The position numbers were made by a program, and so were the translations under genes. Below, piece by piece: positions 60,545-61,141 of a DNA stretch of 61,141 nt. Each line of letters starts with the position of its first letter. Within the stretch, counting starts at the first letter, position 1. A model generated the notes under the pieces. It worked only from the letters and a program-made list of their open reading frames with translations. It did no database searches and was not told the origin of the DNA. The stretch is taken from NCBI GenBank assembly GCA_025355995.1, contig JANXYQ010000110.1:1-61141 (forward strand), given 5' to 3'. Source of the stretch: Spirochaetaceae bacterium (GTDB taxonomy: Bacteria; Spirochaetota; Spirochaetia; Treponematales; Rectinemataceae).

Positions 60545-61141
60545 TCGAGAATTCCCCGGCGACGCGATAAAACCTGCGCCTGCCCAGTCTCAGCTTCATT
60601 TCGGCGGATGCCGATACCTCGAGCCCCGCCTCGATCGCGCCGAGCCTGATGCCGTCGACCTCTATCGCCCCCTCCGCGACGAGCCTGCGCAGGGCCGATC
60701 GCGAGATATCGGGCGCTATGAGCGAAATCAGCTCGATCGCCCGATACTCGCCGATCGGAAGCAGCGCGAGGGGGGCATCCGCTGGGAACTCGCCCCGCGA
60801 GAATGTGCGGGCGAACCATTCGGCCTCGGCGCCGGCCGCCTCCTCCCCGTACCAGCGCTCGACCAGGGCCCGCGCGAGCCCGACCTTGGCGCCGCGAGGA
60901 TCGCGCGAGCGGCGAAGCTCGTCGATCCGCTCGCGCGGCATGGTCGTGTACACTTCGAGCCAATCCCCGACCAGGGCGTCGGGGAGGCTCATGGCCTTCC
61001 CGAACATGGCTCGAGGGTCGTCGTCGATGGCGATGAAATTACCGAGGGTCTTGGATTGCTTGCGGACTCCGTCGAGTCCTGGCGTTATCCTCGTCGTTAT
61101 CACTACTTGGGGGCGCTGCCCCGATCGCTCCTGGAAGGTCC
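60528..61141 (-). CDS. tyrS: Tyrosyl-tRNA synthetase, C-terminal part (gene runs off the window)
   Basis: The frame continues past base 61141. The visible 203 codons hold the end of the catalytic domain ([20 protein letters not shown] with TLGNFIAI), the helical anticodon region, and a C-terminal S4-like domain. The S4-like part reads [20 protein letters not shown] and closes with [20 protein letters not shown]. The KMSKS signature is KQSKT here. Its last codons overlap the GH4 gene end by 17 bases. It charges tRNA(Tyr). Confidence 0.88.
   Translation of the reverse strand, partial: TFQERSGQRPQVVITTRITPGLDGVRKQSKTLGNFIAIDDDPRAMFGKAMSLPDALVGDWLEVYTTMPRERIDELRRSRDPRGAKVGLARALVERWYGEEAAGAEAEWFARTFSRGEFPADAPLALLPIGEYRAIELISLIAPDISRSALRRLVAEGAIEVDGIRLGAIEAGLEVSASAEMKLRLGRRRFYRVAGEFSINRAT

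Overview
This 61 kb window is a high-GC bacterial chromosome segment. There are no rRNA or tRNA genes, no CRISPR array and no transposase. The cell is clearly diderm: it encodes lipoproteins with lipoboxes, outer-membrane beta-barrels and periplasmic enzymes. The gene set suggests a free-living anaerobic or fermentative spirochaete (Treponema/Spirochaeta-like). It includes HPr and HPr kinase beside rpoN without PTS permeases, a three-part electron-bifurcating-type [FeFe]-hydrogenase, short-type alpha-glucan phosphorylase, a 7TM class III cyclase and an HD-GYP protein. This taxonomic call is an inference, not a measurement.

Region 1 (1-6.5 kb, minus strand) is a regulatory operon reading rpoN, hpf, hprK, ptsH, an NtrY/NtrX-like two-component pair, lexA. 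It links sigma-54, ribosome hibernation, carbon-state phosphorylation of HPr and the SOS repressor. Region 2 (6.7-10.6 kb, plus) is grpE-dnaK-dnaJ with a strong inverted repeat between dnaK and dnaJ. Region 3 (10.6-13.6 kb, minus) is a type II NADH dehydrogenase fused to a DoxX-like membrane domain, followed by a polyprenyl diphosphate synthase. Region 4 (13.9-23.5 kb, plus) has a degenerate DEAD-box-like protein with an R/G/Q-rich tail, glycogen phosphorylase, a REC-PP2C phosphatase, and a GlpA-like / FAD oxidoreductase / DUF1667 trio. Region 5 (23.5-26.3 kb) is an ECF sigma operon with its own ECF-type promoter, facing two small heat-shock proteins.

Region 6 (26.3-40 kb) is the accessory part. 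It holds a 5'-nucleotidase, a low-GC surface lipoprotein, a barrel-transglutaminase-TPR protein, a frameshifted protein kinase and a TPR protein. Next is a gene relic (34.4-34.5 kb), and then an opposite-strand insert (34.7-37.8 kb). The insert encodes an L,D-transpeptidase-like exported protein, an AT-rich exported protein, a C39-peptidase-like protein, an outer-membrane barrel and a lipoprotein. This insert is the best candidate here for an undescribed system; its composition recalls export modules that pair a C39 peptidase with a barrel. A 7TM adenylate cyclase closes the region.

Region 7 (40-45.1 kb, plus) is the hydrogenase operon (NuoE-like subunit, HATPase protein, 2Fe-2S protein, HydB, HydA), bounded by a promoter with a palindrome and a strong terminator. 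Region 8 (45.2-54.9 kb) holds an Lrp-type regulator with a palindromic operator, a matrixin-like lipoprotein without zinc ligands, a binding protein/histidine kinase pair, an HD protein, an ArfB/Rsm22/YkgJ group, a TPR lipoprotein and a GAF-HD-GYP protein. Region 9 (55-61.1 kb) has nagA-nagB with an HD hydrolase and a J-domain-like protein, an AraC regulator divergent from a GH4 glycosidase, and the end of tyrS running off the window.
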